Position numbers and translations under genes: made by a program. Below are positions 11,359 to 22,744 of a DNA stretch of 64,000 bases, piece after piece (within the stretch, counting starts at the first letter, position 1; each line of letters starts with the position of its first letter). Below the pieces are notes generated by a model, which was not told the DNA's origin, searched no databases, and worked only from the letters and a program-made list of their open reading frames with translations. The DNA comes from Clonostachys chloroleuca (taxonomy: Eukaryota; Ascomycota; Sordariomycetes; Hypocreales; Bionectriaceae), in assembly GCA_037952775.1 (NCBI GenBank), contig JBANAY010000001.1:5580001-5644000 (forward strand), given 5' to 3'.

Positions 11359-12173
11359 AATTCTCTGTAAGGAATATAATACCACAAGCGATGTTGAAGA
11401 ATTTTACTGAGTAGAGTTGTATCAGCGAATGCTACGAACGGTGCGTGTGTGGAAATCTAAATGGGTGCATTTAGTAGGCGGATTTTAGTATTGTCGGCCC
11501 TCGGCTTTGTGAAGGCGGGAACGTGCTACCACATCAAGCGAGCTACATAGTTCCATGGCTTGTAAACACCTTATATGGGTTATGAGATAGTGTTAGATTT
11601 GATCTCCCACCATCCACAAGGGATGACGTGAGATGCATCATGTTGGTGGGAAAGGATCCCTTGCATGTACACATCGTGATAATGGGTCCGCCACACTCGC
11701 AGAGGTCACTAGGATTCCGTCAATGTATCAGGATCAATGGATCTTGTCTAATCATAGCGTTATTTGGAGACAGACAATATGGGAGGCCACCTGTGGACGC
11801 TTTGGCGTGAGCTTTTGGTGTGTACAACTTTGTAACGACTCCCCCTTCTTGCCGATACCCAAATAGGCAAACGATCCTTCGATCTAGGCGCCTTTTGTTC
11901 CGACCAACCACAAGCCAACTCAGCAAAGTTTTGTGTTGCATAGAGGATCCACGAGGTTCAGTTGACAATACAAATCAACCAACGAAGATGCACCTATTTG
12001 ATGAATTCCCAGCCACATTATGTCACAGCCTACAGGACACGTAGCAATCAATGTCCTATCTGTCTTCCTTTCGACCCCTCTTCGAGTCGTAGTTCTTCGT
12101 ATCCTGATCAGACTGCGTTTTAATCAAGTTCCTGTTCGACGACATAATATCGTATTTGACTTAGGTCCAGAAG
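11359..12173. promoter_or_regulatory. Divergent terpene synthase/P450 promoter region
   Basis: This 815-bp region lies between two outward-facing biosynthetic genes. It contains TGACGTGA at 11624-11631, a CRE-like octamer that shares ACGTGA with the inverted repeat in the bZIP promoter. That fits co-regulation by the cluster bZIP, although a single such site can occur by chance. I see no open frame worth calling. Confidence 0.4.
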
Positions 12174-14120
12174 ATGTTTTCATTAAACGCCGTGAGCTTT
12201 TTGGCCTGCTTTGGCGGTGCTTCGGCGCACCTACTTGTCTTTCGGATAGGGGAATGGGATGTGCTCTCGCCCCAGATCTTCGTTGGTCATCTTATGGCAT
12301 TCCTGATGGCTTCTGGGGTTGCAAAGGCTCGTCTGCAGCTCCCGTTTAACGAAGCAGTTGAAGTGGCCATTTCTTACCTTGTTGGTTTATATTTTAGCAT
12401 GCTTATTTATCGGGCGTTCTTCCATCGACTCTCCAGATATCCAGGTCCTTTTTTAGCCAAGCTTAGCAACTTCTACATCACAGCTCGCTCCGTAAGAAAT
12501 CTCCAGCTTTTTAAGGAAGTTGAACACATTCATCATCAATATGGGGATTACGTGCGCCTTGGTAAGTCGCCTATAACTCTCACATCCCTTGGCCGCAAGC
12601 CTGAGCTCACATCATCCAGGCCCGTCGGAGCTGTCGATCACTGATCCAGCCGCCGTTGAAGCTATCTACGGCACTCACTCTCCAACGGTCAAGGGGCCTT
12701 GGTACACACTCCTAGAGCCGCGCTACCCCCTTTTTATGGCTCGCGACAAGGAGGAACATGCGCGGCGCCGCAAAGTTTGGGATCAAGGATTCAGTACCAA
12801 AGGTAGAAACCTTCGCCATAGCATCACCAGATCTACATTCATGGGGCTATAACTAACGCGTAATCCTGGATAGCACTTCTCGGGTACGATTCTCGAATCA
12901 CCAAGGCAATAGATGAGCTCCTTCAAGTTATTGATCGCGACCACAATCAACCGATCAATATCACCAAGTGGTTCGACTTTTTCGTTTTTGACGTCATGGA
13001 GGACCTGGCTTTCAATAAAAACTCCAATATGATTCGCCACGGCGAAGACTCATATATATTCCAAACTATCCGAACTGATATGTTCAACATTGCCTTCTTC
13101 GCCCATCTTCCTTGGCTGCTCCCCTTCCTGAAAAGGACCCCTCTTTTGAACTGGAATTATATCAAGTTTTGGAACTGGATTCAAAATCAAATTAATGAGA
13201 GGCGAAAGGTGCGTGGGACAAACTAAGAGCCGAGCTATCGACATTCTGTCTGACCCTTGTCTTTAGAACGAGCCAGACCAGCCCGATATTTTCTCTTGGT
13301 TGTTGGCAAACTACGACCAGGGGAAGAAAACTCAGAAAGATGATTGGAACTTACACGGAGACGCACAATTAATTGTCATTGCCGGAAGCGACTCTGTGGC
13401 AGCGACTCTTACTCACATCTTTTACGAGCTTGCTTATGACGCAAATCTTACCAAAACGTTACAGGATGCATTCGACGCTCTCCCAAGTCTGGACAACTCA
13501 AATCTAATCAATGTTGAGCTCTTGGACGCCGTGATCAATGAGACGCTTCGGCTGCACCCACCGGTCCCTTCAGGCACGCAGCGAGTTACACCCCCAGGAG
13601 GGCTCCGTATCGGCAGTAACCAGATCCCTGGGAATACCATTGTGCAGGTGCCATCCTATACAGTCTTCAGAGGTATGTGACCGTTAGTCTCGCTCATCGA
13701 CAGCATTTCCAGGCCGGCTGACAGTATCCTTGCGCGAAATTGTCATTGGCAGATCCACGCAACTTTGAGAGACCCACAGAGTTTCTCCCTGATCGATGGA
13801 CAGAACAAAAGGAGCTCATCAAGAACAAATCTGTCTTTATTCCTTTCAATATGGGTATGCTTATCTTCCTATTCCTGTTAGGTTAGGTTCGGAATTACAA
13901 TAGCTAGCGGTCAACTGACGAGGAATTAGGACCGTACGCGTGCGTGGGCAAGAGATTAGCGTTGATGGAAATACGCCGCGTCACTGCCGAGATTCTGACT
14001 CGGTATGATATTACCGTTGCGCCAGGGTACGAAAAGGGATCTTTTCTTGGAAAGAAGCAGGATACTTTCACGGTTGTCTCCGGCCCACTCCCCCTCATTT
14101 TCACCCCTAGAATCCCTTAA
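12174..14120 (+). CDS. Cytochrome P450 monooxygenase
   Basis: Six exons (12174-12561, 12620-12802, 12874-13208, 13267-13672, 13753-13854, 13930-14120) join in perfect phase into an intact 534-residue P450. Two or three N-terminal hydrophobic stretches (about 1-80) anchor it in the endoplasmic reticulum, followed by the proline hinge YPGPFLAKL. The I-helix oxygen-activation motif is IAGSDSVAAT (Ser at the usual Thr), the K-helix motif is ETLR, and PRNFERPTEFLPDRW is the PERF-like block. The haem loop is FNMGPYACVGKRLA, split by the last intron between Met and Gly. Electrons would come from NADPH-cytochrome P450 reductase encoded elsewhere. The overall pattern resembles P450s of fungal secondary-metabolite clusters. 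With a terpene synthase directly upstream and divergent, it most likely oxidises the terpene skeleton; the position oxidised cannot be told. Confidence 0.92.
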
Positions 14121-15314
14121 GTCATCATCTTTGAACAAGGATATGGTCTGAACTGCTATAGGCCAAAGAAGGGTGTGCACTTGTCTCCAACAGCGGTTAT
14201 CTGATGTCAGATTTAAAGTCACATTTAGCCGTTACAGATCAAATCCCACTCACAACTCATCTACGGAAAATTATTCATGTCGGTAAACTTACCCAAGTTT
14301 GGTAGTTCATTGCGTGGGGTCGGTTAATAAATACATCGGTCCCGTTTCTTCCTGTGCCCGACAACGGTTTGGGTTGATGACAAGCCCCCAACTCGTACGT
14401 CATGATGGTTTCGTGATACCCCTCGGCGTGGCAGTGTCCATCCTATTCTCCAGCTAGTCAATGATACGACGCGCGTGGGATAATTATATGGACCAATCAA
14501 CAGTGGCCGGCACTTCAGTTGCTTTCGTAGGCTGATGGACCAGACCACCCAAGTATGGCGCATACTCCGTGAGGTACATCCTCCATGACACACAATAGTG
14601 CCTCCTTCTTGCATCGAACCAAATCCGGGAAGTTGTTTGCTTTTCCCCAGTTGCGCGGTAGGCGAAATTGCTGATTGAGTTGGTTCTAGGCACACCTCAA
14701 CAACTGAAGCTAGACCAAGATGGCTGTTCCCGAAAGCTCGAAGGTCAATGCACGTTAGCTGGGCGGCCGACCAGCTCTAATCTTGCTCCATCATCCAGCT
14801 ATTCAAAAGCATCAATGGATCTTTGGTGTATGAGAATTCTCACACACTTCAGGTGCATGAATTGTGTGGACACTTGTTGGAACTTCAATACGACACAATG
14901 AGAAATGTATTCGCACCTCGAGTCAAAGGTACCAGTACATCATCACCATGTACTGGGACATTCCGATCGATAATCCCTTAACATGCGTCTCTAACCAATC
15001 CTTTGCCCCCCCCCTCCGGGTTCATCCCTCATCCCTTCTGACCTAACGGAGCGTCTAGACTACTGGACCCGTTAGGTCTTGTGAGCGTGATATTTCCACA
15101 CCTGCCCATGTGTGTTGGTTTTAAGCTCAATGCCCTTTCTGGGAGTATACCCAGATGCAAGGTTAAGCCTCACGTGCGTCCACACGTTGGCTCAGCTGCT
15201 GGCTCCTCACTTCCTTCATGAAGGCTTAAAACGCGGTAATTTTGGTCTCCTTTCGCAGAAGGGTTCTTACTCAACCCTTGGATAAACCGTTGACGAAAGA
15301 CCATCGCATCTACC
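14121..15314. other. Intergenic region with one inverted repeat
   Basis: Apart from the inverted repeat at 15040-15078, listed separately, I see no gene. TCACGTGC at 15170-15177 is an ACGT-core element about 140 bp upstream of the D-amino-acid oxidase start. It loosely resembles the bZIP-type sites in the terpenoid cluster. Confidence 0.45.
15040..15078. repeat. Perfect 10-bp inverted repeat upstream of the D-amino-acid oxidase gene
   Basis: GACCTAACGG at 15040-15049 is exactly reverse-complementary to CCGTTAGGTC at 15069-15078, with a 19-bp spacer. Inverted CGG-ended half sites are a common layout for Zn2Cys6 dimers, and the site is about 240 bp upstream of the oxidase start. It could equally be a hairpin-forming sequence with no role. 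Confidence 0.5.
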
Positions 15315-16463
15315 ATGACTAAAGTAACCATTTTCGGCGCTGGGTATTAGCTCCTACTTTCCAATAATATTTTGCTTCCCTTATCGCTAACAGATATTCT
15401 CTACCAGCATCACTGGAATGTCGATCGCAAGTCAACTGCCTAGAAACTATGAGATCACCATAGTTGCCCGGGATCTCCCTGGCGATGACCCAACGCAACA
15501 GTGGTGCAGCCCCTGGGCATGTGCTGGCTGGGTGGCTCTTGGAGGCACTCCCCTTGAGCAAAAGATGCAGCTTGACAGTCTAGCCTACTGTTCCAAGCTC
15601 GCTAAAACTACCCCGGAATCCTCCATCAGGTGCTCAGAACTCACAGACCTTCATGAGGTTGGGGCCACGGCAGCCAAGGAGCTCTGGTATCACGAGATCG
15701 TTCCCGGATATCAGGAGCTGAGCCCAGCTCAGCTACCTAAAGGTCAGACGGCTGATGTGGCGGTAAAGTACAATAGCTTCACCCTCACTCCAGCTGTCTT
15801 TCTTCCGTGGCTCCGGGGCCGCCTTGAGTCTACAGGGGTTACATTCAAGCGCATAGAGACCATCAACTCACTTGGCGCGCTTTCCTATCTTGGCCACGAC
15901 ATTTTGATCAATGCGTCGGGCTTAGGCTCAATGACTCTTGGGGATGTTCAGGATGAGAAGATCATCACAGACCGTACATATACGGCGGTGGTGAAGTCTG
16001 AATTCGGCGGGAGTTTCGTTCGCCGCGCAGCGACCGGCTACACCTACATATTTGGTCGTCATGATGGCACTGCGGTCCTCGGAGGCATCTCGGAGCCTGT
16101 TGACAATAAGAGAAGATCGACGGAATCCACACGTACAGAGGTAAGGAACTTCTGAACGCTTGCCCTTGCAGCTCAGTGTCAAAGCGGTAACTAATGACCG
16201 ACGCCTACAATCAGCTGGTTCGGATGGCGCACGCAGGTTTACCTAATGACTTTCCTTCCGATAGAGTTAGTGACTACACCTTCGTCACGGACCTCGAAGG
16301 CATCCGACCATTGAGACTACCTGAAGTGAGAGTGGAGAAGGAGGTGATCAATGGACAGAAAATAATCCACGCATACGGCACAACAGCCGGTGGCTACATC
16401 TATAGTTTCGGCCTTGGGCGCCAAGTTGCACGGCTTGTAGATGAATACGTATTCACGCATTAG
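15315..16463 (+). CDS. D-amino-acid oxidase family FAD flavoenzyme
   Basis: Three exons (15315-15343, 15408-16140, 16215-16463) give an intact 336-residue protein, the normal size for the family. MTKVTIFGAGITGMSIA is the FAD-binding Rossmann loop, split by the first intron. WCSPWACAGWVALGG (about 48-62) is the flavin-contacting block of D-amino-acid oxidases. LINASGLGS is the second FAD contact, and the C-terminal HAYGTTAGGYIYSFGLGRQVARLV holds the substrate/flavin Gly-Gly-Tyr region. The enzyme oxidatively deaminates D-amino acids to oxo acids, ammonia and H2O2; D-aspartate oxidases are closely related and cannot be excluded. No SKL-type ending is present (the protein ends FTH), so peroxisomal import by PTS1 is not supported. 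It adjoins 5-oxoprolinase and another amino-acid oxidase, suggesting a nitrogen-salvage neighbourhood. Confidence 0.88.
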
Positions 16464-17514
16464 TTGATAGTTCTAAACACAGAATGGGATCTTGACGATT
16501 GTCAGGGGGGCGAACCTTAGTTTGGCGTCTTCATAGTCCGAGTTTAGCGTGAATGTTGGTTGAGGTTTCAATAAAACAATGAACAATAGAAAGCTGCGCC
16601 TCCTTCGAGTGGGCTTGGTGTCGTTTCCGGTTTCCGGGGTGTTCACCGGTTGTGTCAGCTGTAGCAGTAGCTGGAAGAGTGGAGGTGAGAATGGTTGGTG
16701 ATCTTTCAGCTAGTAGTCACCGTTCTTAGCCTCTAGATAGAGCTAACTTGGAGACAATCAAAACATTCCTGATGACAATAACGCAATGTATCCCAGCCAT
16801 CACACTAACCATCTGCAACTAAGGTGATCAGCTAATTCATACCCCCGCACGAGACTTCGCTGACCTACGCCCACTGTCCGGGTTCTTGGTACGCCAAGAC
16901 ATTGCTCGGACCGTTCAGTGACTCGCTAGCCGCTCGATTGAGAAAGATGCGTCGATCAGTCTGGTTACTATTCGTGAACTAACTAAACTCTAATGATCTA
17001 GTCCGAGCCTCGTTTGCTTCGTATTGTTCGTATGTAATTTTGTGGAAAGCTGAGTTTCCTCCAGAAGCCCTACTTTCCTGAGCAAATCCATGCCAGCTAA
17101 CTCTTCACCTATTCTTTGTAAAGCGCATGAGGACGGGTCAGTACAGGTCAATAGTCCTAGTGGCTACACGGTCTAACAGTGAAAGGCCAATTTCAACTCT
17201 TGAAGCGTGCAATGCTTGTTCTAGGGTAGCCACGATAACTAAAAGAGACGGGCTAAATATCAGATTAAAATGAGAAAGAAACTTTCCTTCTATGAGATAT
17301 GCCTATAGAACGCAATGTTAAGGTATTGTAAATTGATAGAATCTATATACATCTATGCGCTGTCATTACAGTTGAGATTAGACAAAGCACCGAGATATCT
17401 GTCTCCTCTAGGCGCAGGCTCTTCAAGATGTCCATTCTGATATCATAGAGAAAGAAAAATAATTTAACTCTTTGTTTATTCAACATTACAAGATAATAAT
17501 AACCCAATGATATG
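16464..17514. other. Convergent intergenic region, no gene
   Basis: One kilobase lies between the 3' ends of the D-amino-acid oxidase and 5-oxoprolinase genes. No open frame or repeat stands out. Confidence 0.55.
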
Positions 17515-20500
17515 CTAATTTGATGCTTGCTGGTTTGACTCATACTCACGCAAGCTTCCATTGGCTCTCGGGATAGGAGCTTGGAACTTGGATTCTCCAT
17601 TGACATAGCCATTCGCATAGCCATTCACATGCCCGTTCACATGCCCATGCACTCCAACGGCGTTGGTCTCAACAGGCTTTCCATAACCGCCGCCACCAGG
17701 AGTGCAGAGCATGATACGATCACCAGCGTGAAGATCAATCTCTTTGCCACCTCCAATATTGATCCATCTTACGCTTCCATCCTTCATCTTCCGGCCGAGA
17801 TAATTGATACCTCGAGCGCCGTCTTCGCCACCAGCCATACCGTAAGGGCTGTAGACGCGACGTTGCGAGAGAACAGAAGCATGACAAGGCTCCGTGAAGA
17901 TGACCTCGCGAATGACTCCGTTACCTCCTTTCCATTGACCCTTGCCTCCTGAATCCGGACGCAGGCAGAACTGGTTCAGAACGACGGGGTACTGTGATTG
18001 CATCATTAGCTAGACATCTCGCAGACTTTCGCCGATGAAACTTACTCGTTTCTCCATGATCTCAGGGTCCGTGATCTTGGTGTTCGTCATATGCACATGG
18101 CTGCCGCTGTATCCGTGCCAGCCAGGCCCAGCACCACATCCACCCGCGATAGTCTCTCCGTAACCATAGCCAGGCACAAACTGCTTCGTCTCCTTGTCCC
18201 AGCCGCCCACTCCGAAAGACAGAATGTTCATGCAGCCATGACTAGCAGCACATGCACGGAACGCCTTGAGAATGACATCGGTGATACGTTGGGATGTGAG
18301 GGGGTTGCCGGCACACACAGCAGCGTTATGAGAGGGGTTGAGGATGGTACCCTCAGGAATGTTGACGATGACTGGCTCCATACAACCTAGGTCCGGTTAG
18401 TCGAAAGATATTTCCACGATAATGTACCTACACTTACCTTCGTTGAGGGGAATTTCCATGCCCACGAGACAGCGGAGGACGTAAAGAATAGCGGAGTGAG
18501 TGATAGCGAGGGGTGCGTTGAAACAGTTGAAAGTCTCCAGCCCAGTGCCGGCAAAGTCGAAAACCGCCTCACCCTTTTCAGCGTCGATGGAAATTGCCAG
18601 TTTGATCGGCGTGCCGTCGTCCTGATAGTCGACTGCCGTCAAAGGCATCTCGCCCTCGAACCGTTTCGCCGTAGCCTTGAGAAGATCTCGGACTGCAACT
18701 CCAGCTGTCTGCTTCACGGCGCGCATGTAAAACAGCACGGTTTCGCGCTCGTATTCCTCAAAAAGACTGTGAATCAGATTGATACCTTTCTGATTGGCGG
18801 CGATCTGGGCTTTGAGATCGGCAATGTTGTCGTGAACGCGGCGTGAAGGGCTGCAGCCAGGGTACGAGCCGGGGACATCAACAAAGTGATGCTGAACACC
18901 CTCATCGTCAAACTTTCCCTTCGAGATAATCTTCCACTGCTCGAACGCAACACCCTCTTGATACAGTTCGACAGAGTCTGAGGGCATAGAGCCAGGGGCA
19001 ATCCCACCGATTTCCGCATGGTGGGCGCGTGCAGCGACAAAGAAGTCGATATGCTGGCCAGATTTGTCAAAGACGGAGAGAAATAAGTGTGATATCGGGA
19101 AGATGCGTTCCACCAGCTGCAGGATGGTTGGTAGCAATCACATCACCGGGGCTCAAGTTCCCTTCCCAGTGCTTCATAGCAATCTTAACAGCGCGAGACA
19201 TAGATCCCAAATGCACAGGTACGTGAGGTGCATTCGCTGTCAAAGATCCCTCACCGTCGAAGATTGCGCACGAGAAGTCCAATCGCTCCTTCACGTTGGT
19301 GCTGATGGAGATTTTCTGCAAAGTCCTGCCCATATCTTCAGCGATGGACATGAAACGATTGCCAAAGATTGCCAGTTGGATTGGGTCCACTTCCTCAGCG
19401 TTCACAGACTTCTTTCCTTCAAGTCCCAGGTCAATAACTACGTGACGCTCCAGCACAGTTGCTTTGGAGGAAGGAGTAACAACGATGGTCTGGGTCTTGT
19501 CCAGAACGATGGCCGGACCATCGACCACGGTGCCAGGCTTAAGGCTGTCCAGAGTAAGAACGGGAGTTGATTGCCAACCACCTTCGAAGTAGACTTTGCT
19601 CTTCTTGGTTTCTTTGTCGAGGTCATTCGCTGTTTTCTTGACACTCTTGAGGTCCTCTTGAAATGATCTTTCTTCCAGGCGATGGCTAGACCCGCTTGCT
19701 CGCACTCGGATATCATCAACAATGATCTTTCTTGATTTGTCCACGAAGCTAAACTCTCGTAGGTGAGTCTTTGTGAAGTCATCCAACACGCTTGAGTCGC
19801 CTGTAGAGACTGGGATCATCAGCTGACTGTCGGAGCCGCGGTATCGCATGTTCAGAAAACTCTCCATGCGGATCGAGTCTTTGGAGATTCCCTGCGCCGC
19901 AAGTGCCTTCTCAGCCTCCATTGCTAAGGTCTGGAGACGAGCTGAAAAGTGAGGCTCGGTTTCCGAGTCGTATACTTTTGAGGATGGTTCTTGCCTCTCT
20001 TCCACAATATCTGCAAGGGCAATACCATATGCAGACAAAATGGAGGAGTACTTGTGAATGACAACGCGAGAGATTCCAAGAGCTTGGGCAATATCGCAAG
20101 CATGTTCTACAGCATGTATTAGCATCACCTTATTGTCTCCAGTTCGCTGTTATGCGGTATGAACATACGGCCTCCTGCACCACCAAAGCTTGCCAGATTG
20201 TGGGCAGTTGTGTCAAAACCACGGGTATCTGTAAGAGCTCTGATTGGCCTCGACATGTTGATGTTTGCAACTTGTAAGAAACCCAAGGCGACCTCTTCGA
20301 TGGTCATCTCCGGCCGCTGGCCGCGAATCTCTTCATTGATGGTTGCCGTCAGCTCAGCAAACTTTTGGCGGGTAACATCGGCGCCCAGGGGCTGGTCTTC
20401 GTTAGGCCCGAAGATCTTGGGGAAGGTTTCGGGAAGAATGCGGCCAAGGATAAGATTAGCGTCGGTAACTGTCAGAGGGCCTCCTTTCAGGTAGCAAGCT

Positions 20501-21917
20501 GGACCCGGGTGAGCGCCAGCCGACTCAGGTCCAACAACGAACAATCCGTTGCGAAAGAAGAGAATAGAACCTCCTCCAGCAGCTACCGTGTTGATATCAA
20601 GCTGGGGGCAGTTGATGTGAACACCAGCAGTGACAGAATTTGTAATGTGCTCATACGAGCCACCATATCGTGAAACATCCGTTGAGGTACCACCCTAAGT
20701 CACACGCTGTCAGAGAACTTCTTCTTCTTCCAAACAATGTACAATATCTTACCATGTCAAAACCAATCACAGGCTTGGGGTCGGTGGTCTCGTAGCAAGT
20801 TCGAGCATATCCTACAACACCGCCAGCGGGGCCAGAAAGGATAGCACGAAGGCCACTAAACTTGTCGAAACTAACCAAACCACCATCTGATTGCATGAAC
20901 TCGATTCTGGTGTGATTTTCAGATCCTAGCTTGAAGCCCTGAAGGAAGCCATCAATGTACTCCCTGGTAACAGGAGTAAGGTAGGCATCCGCTGTGGTGG
21001 AATGTGCGCGATTGACCAGCTTGATTACTGGCATGAGGCTGTGAGACAGTGATATGCTGGTGAATCCGACTGCTGAAGCAAGCTTGCCGATACGGGCCTC
21101 GTGCTCTGTTGCAGCTGGTATTAGTTATAGGCTCTCGCGTGACATTTGCCTGCTTGACATACCTTGATAGTTGTATCCGTGAATTAAACAGACGGCGATG
21201 CTGCGGAACCCGTCGTCGTACAGCGCCTTGAGCTGGCTGGAAACAGCAGCCTCGTCTGTCGTGTTTGTAAGTAATTTTAGCGCCTAACTCTGATTTGCTT
21301 GAGGAGGAAATGAATCATATAGCCATACCTAGTGGCTTCAAGACACGGAAGACCTCTCCTGTGACTCCGGTCTTGACTTCAACGCCGTCGATCCGTTCAG
21401 TGAAACTGCGCTCCAACGGATCTTCGGCGTATGATTCTTGCGTGACTCGCTCGTCAATCTCGACGACCTTCTCGTACAAAGCGCCTGGCTTCCTCACGTT
21501 TAGGTCAAATAGATCTGGGCGGCTCTGGTCGCCGATGACGCCTAGGTCTCCAAAGCCCTTGGTAATGAGAAGAGCGCACTTGCTGCCCTTGCGCTCTAAT
21601 AATGCGTTGGTAGCAACAGTCGTGCCCATGCGGATGACTGCTACGCCGGTTGTGTCCAACGGCTCACCGCGAGGGATCTCATGGCCACGGACGTGCTCGA
21701 GAACTCTTCGGATACCCTCAATCGTGGCATCTGGGTAGTTGCTAGGATCTACCGAGAGCAGCTTGAAGTAGTAATCTGTCTTTTCGGGGATCAGAGCAAG
21801 GACGTCTGTGAATGTGCCACCTCGATCTAACAAACATTAGCAAGATTATTTGGACAGAGAATTCGATTTGGTGCTGTTACCGATGGCAATTGTGACACCA
21901 GGTGTTGGAGGTTGCAT
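17515..21917 (-). CDS. 5-oxoprolinase (ATP-dependent, HyuA/HyuB fusion), two frameshifts
   Basis: Eight exons (21917-21881, 21836 region-21329, 21256-21163, 21105-20753, 20694-20169, 20106-18438, 18386-18046, 17991-17515) make a protein of about 1,330 residues, typical of eukaryotic 5-oxoprolinase. Exon 2 starts at about 21826. The N-terminal half is hydantoinase A-like: DRGGTFTDV and [14 protein letters not shown] phosphate contacts, then [14 protein letters not shown]. The second half is hydantoinase B-like: [40 protein letters not shown] and the C-terminal glycine-rich block [10 protein letters not shown]. It cleaves 5-oxo-L-proline to glutamate with ATP in the glutathione cycle. Phase bookkeeping shows one surplus base in the GGG at 21239-21241 and one near 19071-19084; both are probably base-calling errors, because flanking conservation is excellent. 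The C-terminus carries an odd HVNG/YANG tetrapeptide repeat. The gene diverges from a permease gene. Confidence 0.88.
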
Positions 21918-22744
21918 CTTGAAGACTGCCTTGTGTCTTTGTGAAGGAGAGATATATGATAGAGCACTGCCTTGGACAGCAAGCTTGAATCACCTCCAGG
22001 AGATACGGCCGTTGCTCACCTTTTGAATCTGTCACGGCGAGTATACAAACAAACCCCACGATATGTTTTAATCTCCGCTTTATCAGAATGATAAATCACT
22101 CCCTACAACCAGCATCCGTCAGCAACTTGTGATGCCGATCGGAGCCTCTCCTTGCTACCGGGTAGATGTCACGGGTATAAGCGGATGGGGCATCCTTCGA
22201 TTCGAGTTGCCTTCCAATGTCGGTTGTATCAACAGACCAGCTTTATCCCCACTTGGTCCATTCCAATGCCCCGGTAACTGTCATACACCTTTCTAATCTG
22301 GTGCTAGTCTCCTCCACCCGTATGCATGAGATTAATCCCTTTCGTTAGATGCATATATCAAAGTCAACTCGTTTCGAATTGCCCACTCCTGGCACACATA
22401 TCACGGGCGAGCCCATTCTATTATCAATTGGCAAATAAAATCCTTGTAAGAGATAACGCTTTGTTAATTAGGCCACGCGAGTGATCAGCTGGGGTCACTA
22501 GTGGGCTCGATCTTGGCGTTGCATAGAATCTGGGGGAGATAGCAACAGATGGATGGGTCGTTCCCCAATCTCCGCCGCTTATCTCACAAACAGAATCTGG
22601 CAACAAGGAGATACCCGTCCATCAATTGGCTTATAAGGACTCTTCTACATCACAAACACGATCGCCAGCACCGGGACACACCACACTCATCCATCCAGGT
22701 TCTTCCTCTTTGCCCAACTTGATCAGCCCCTTACCAACACAACC
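21918..22744. promoter_or_regulatory. Divergent promoter rich in GATA motifs
   Basis: This 827-bp region separates 5-oxoprolinase from the allantoate-type permease. HGATAR motifs occur on either strand at about 21957, 22080, 22089, 22431, 22451, 22537 and 22579. Seven copies compare with roughly two or three expected by chance. That is the pattern bound by the nitrogen regulators AreA/NIT2. A TATA-like TATAAG lies at 22632-22637, about 110 bp before the permease start. Confidence 0.55.
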
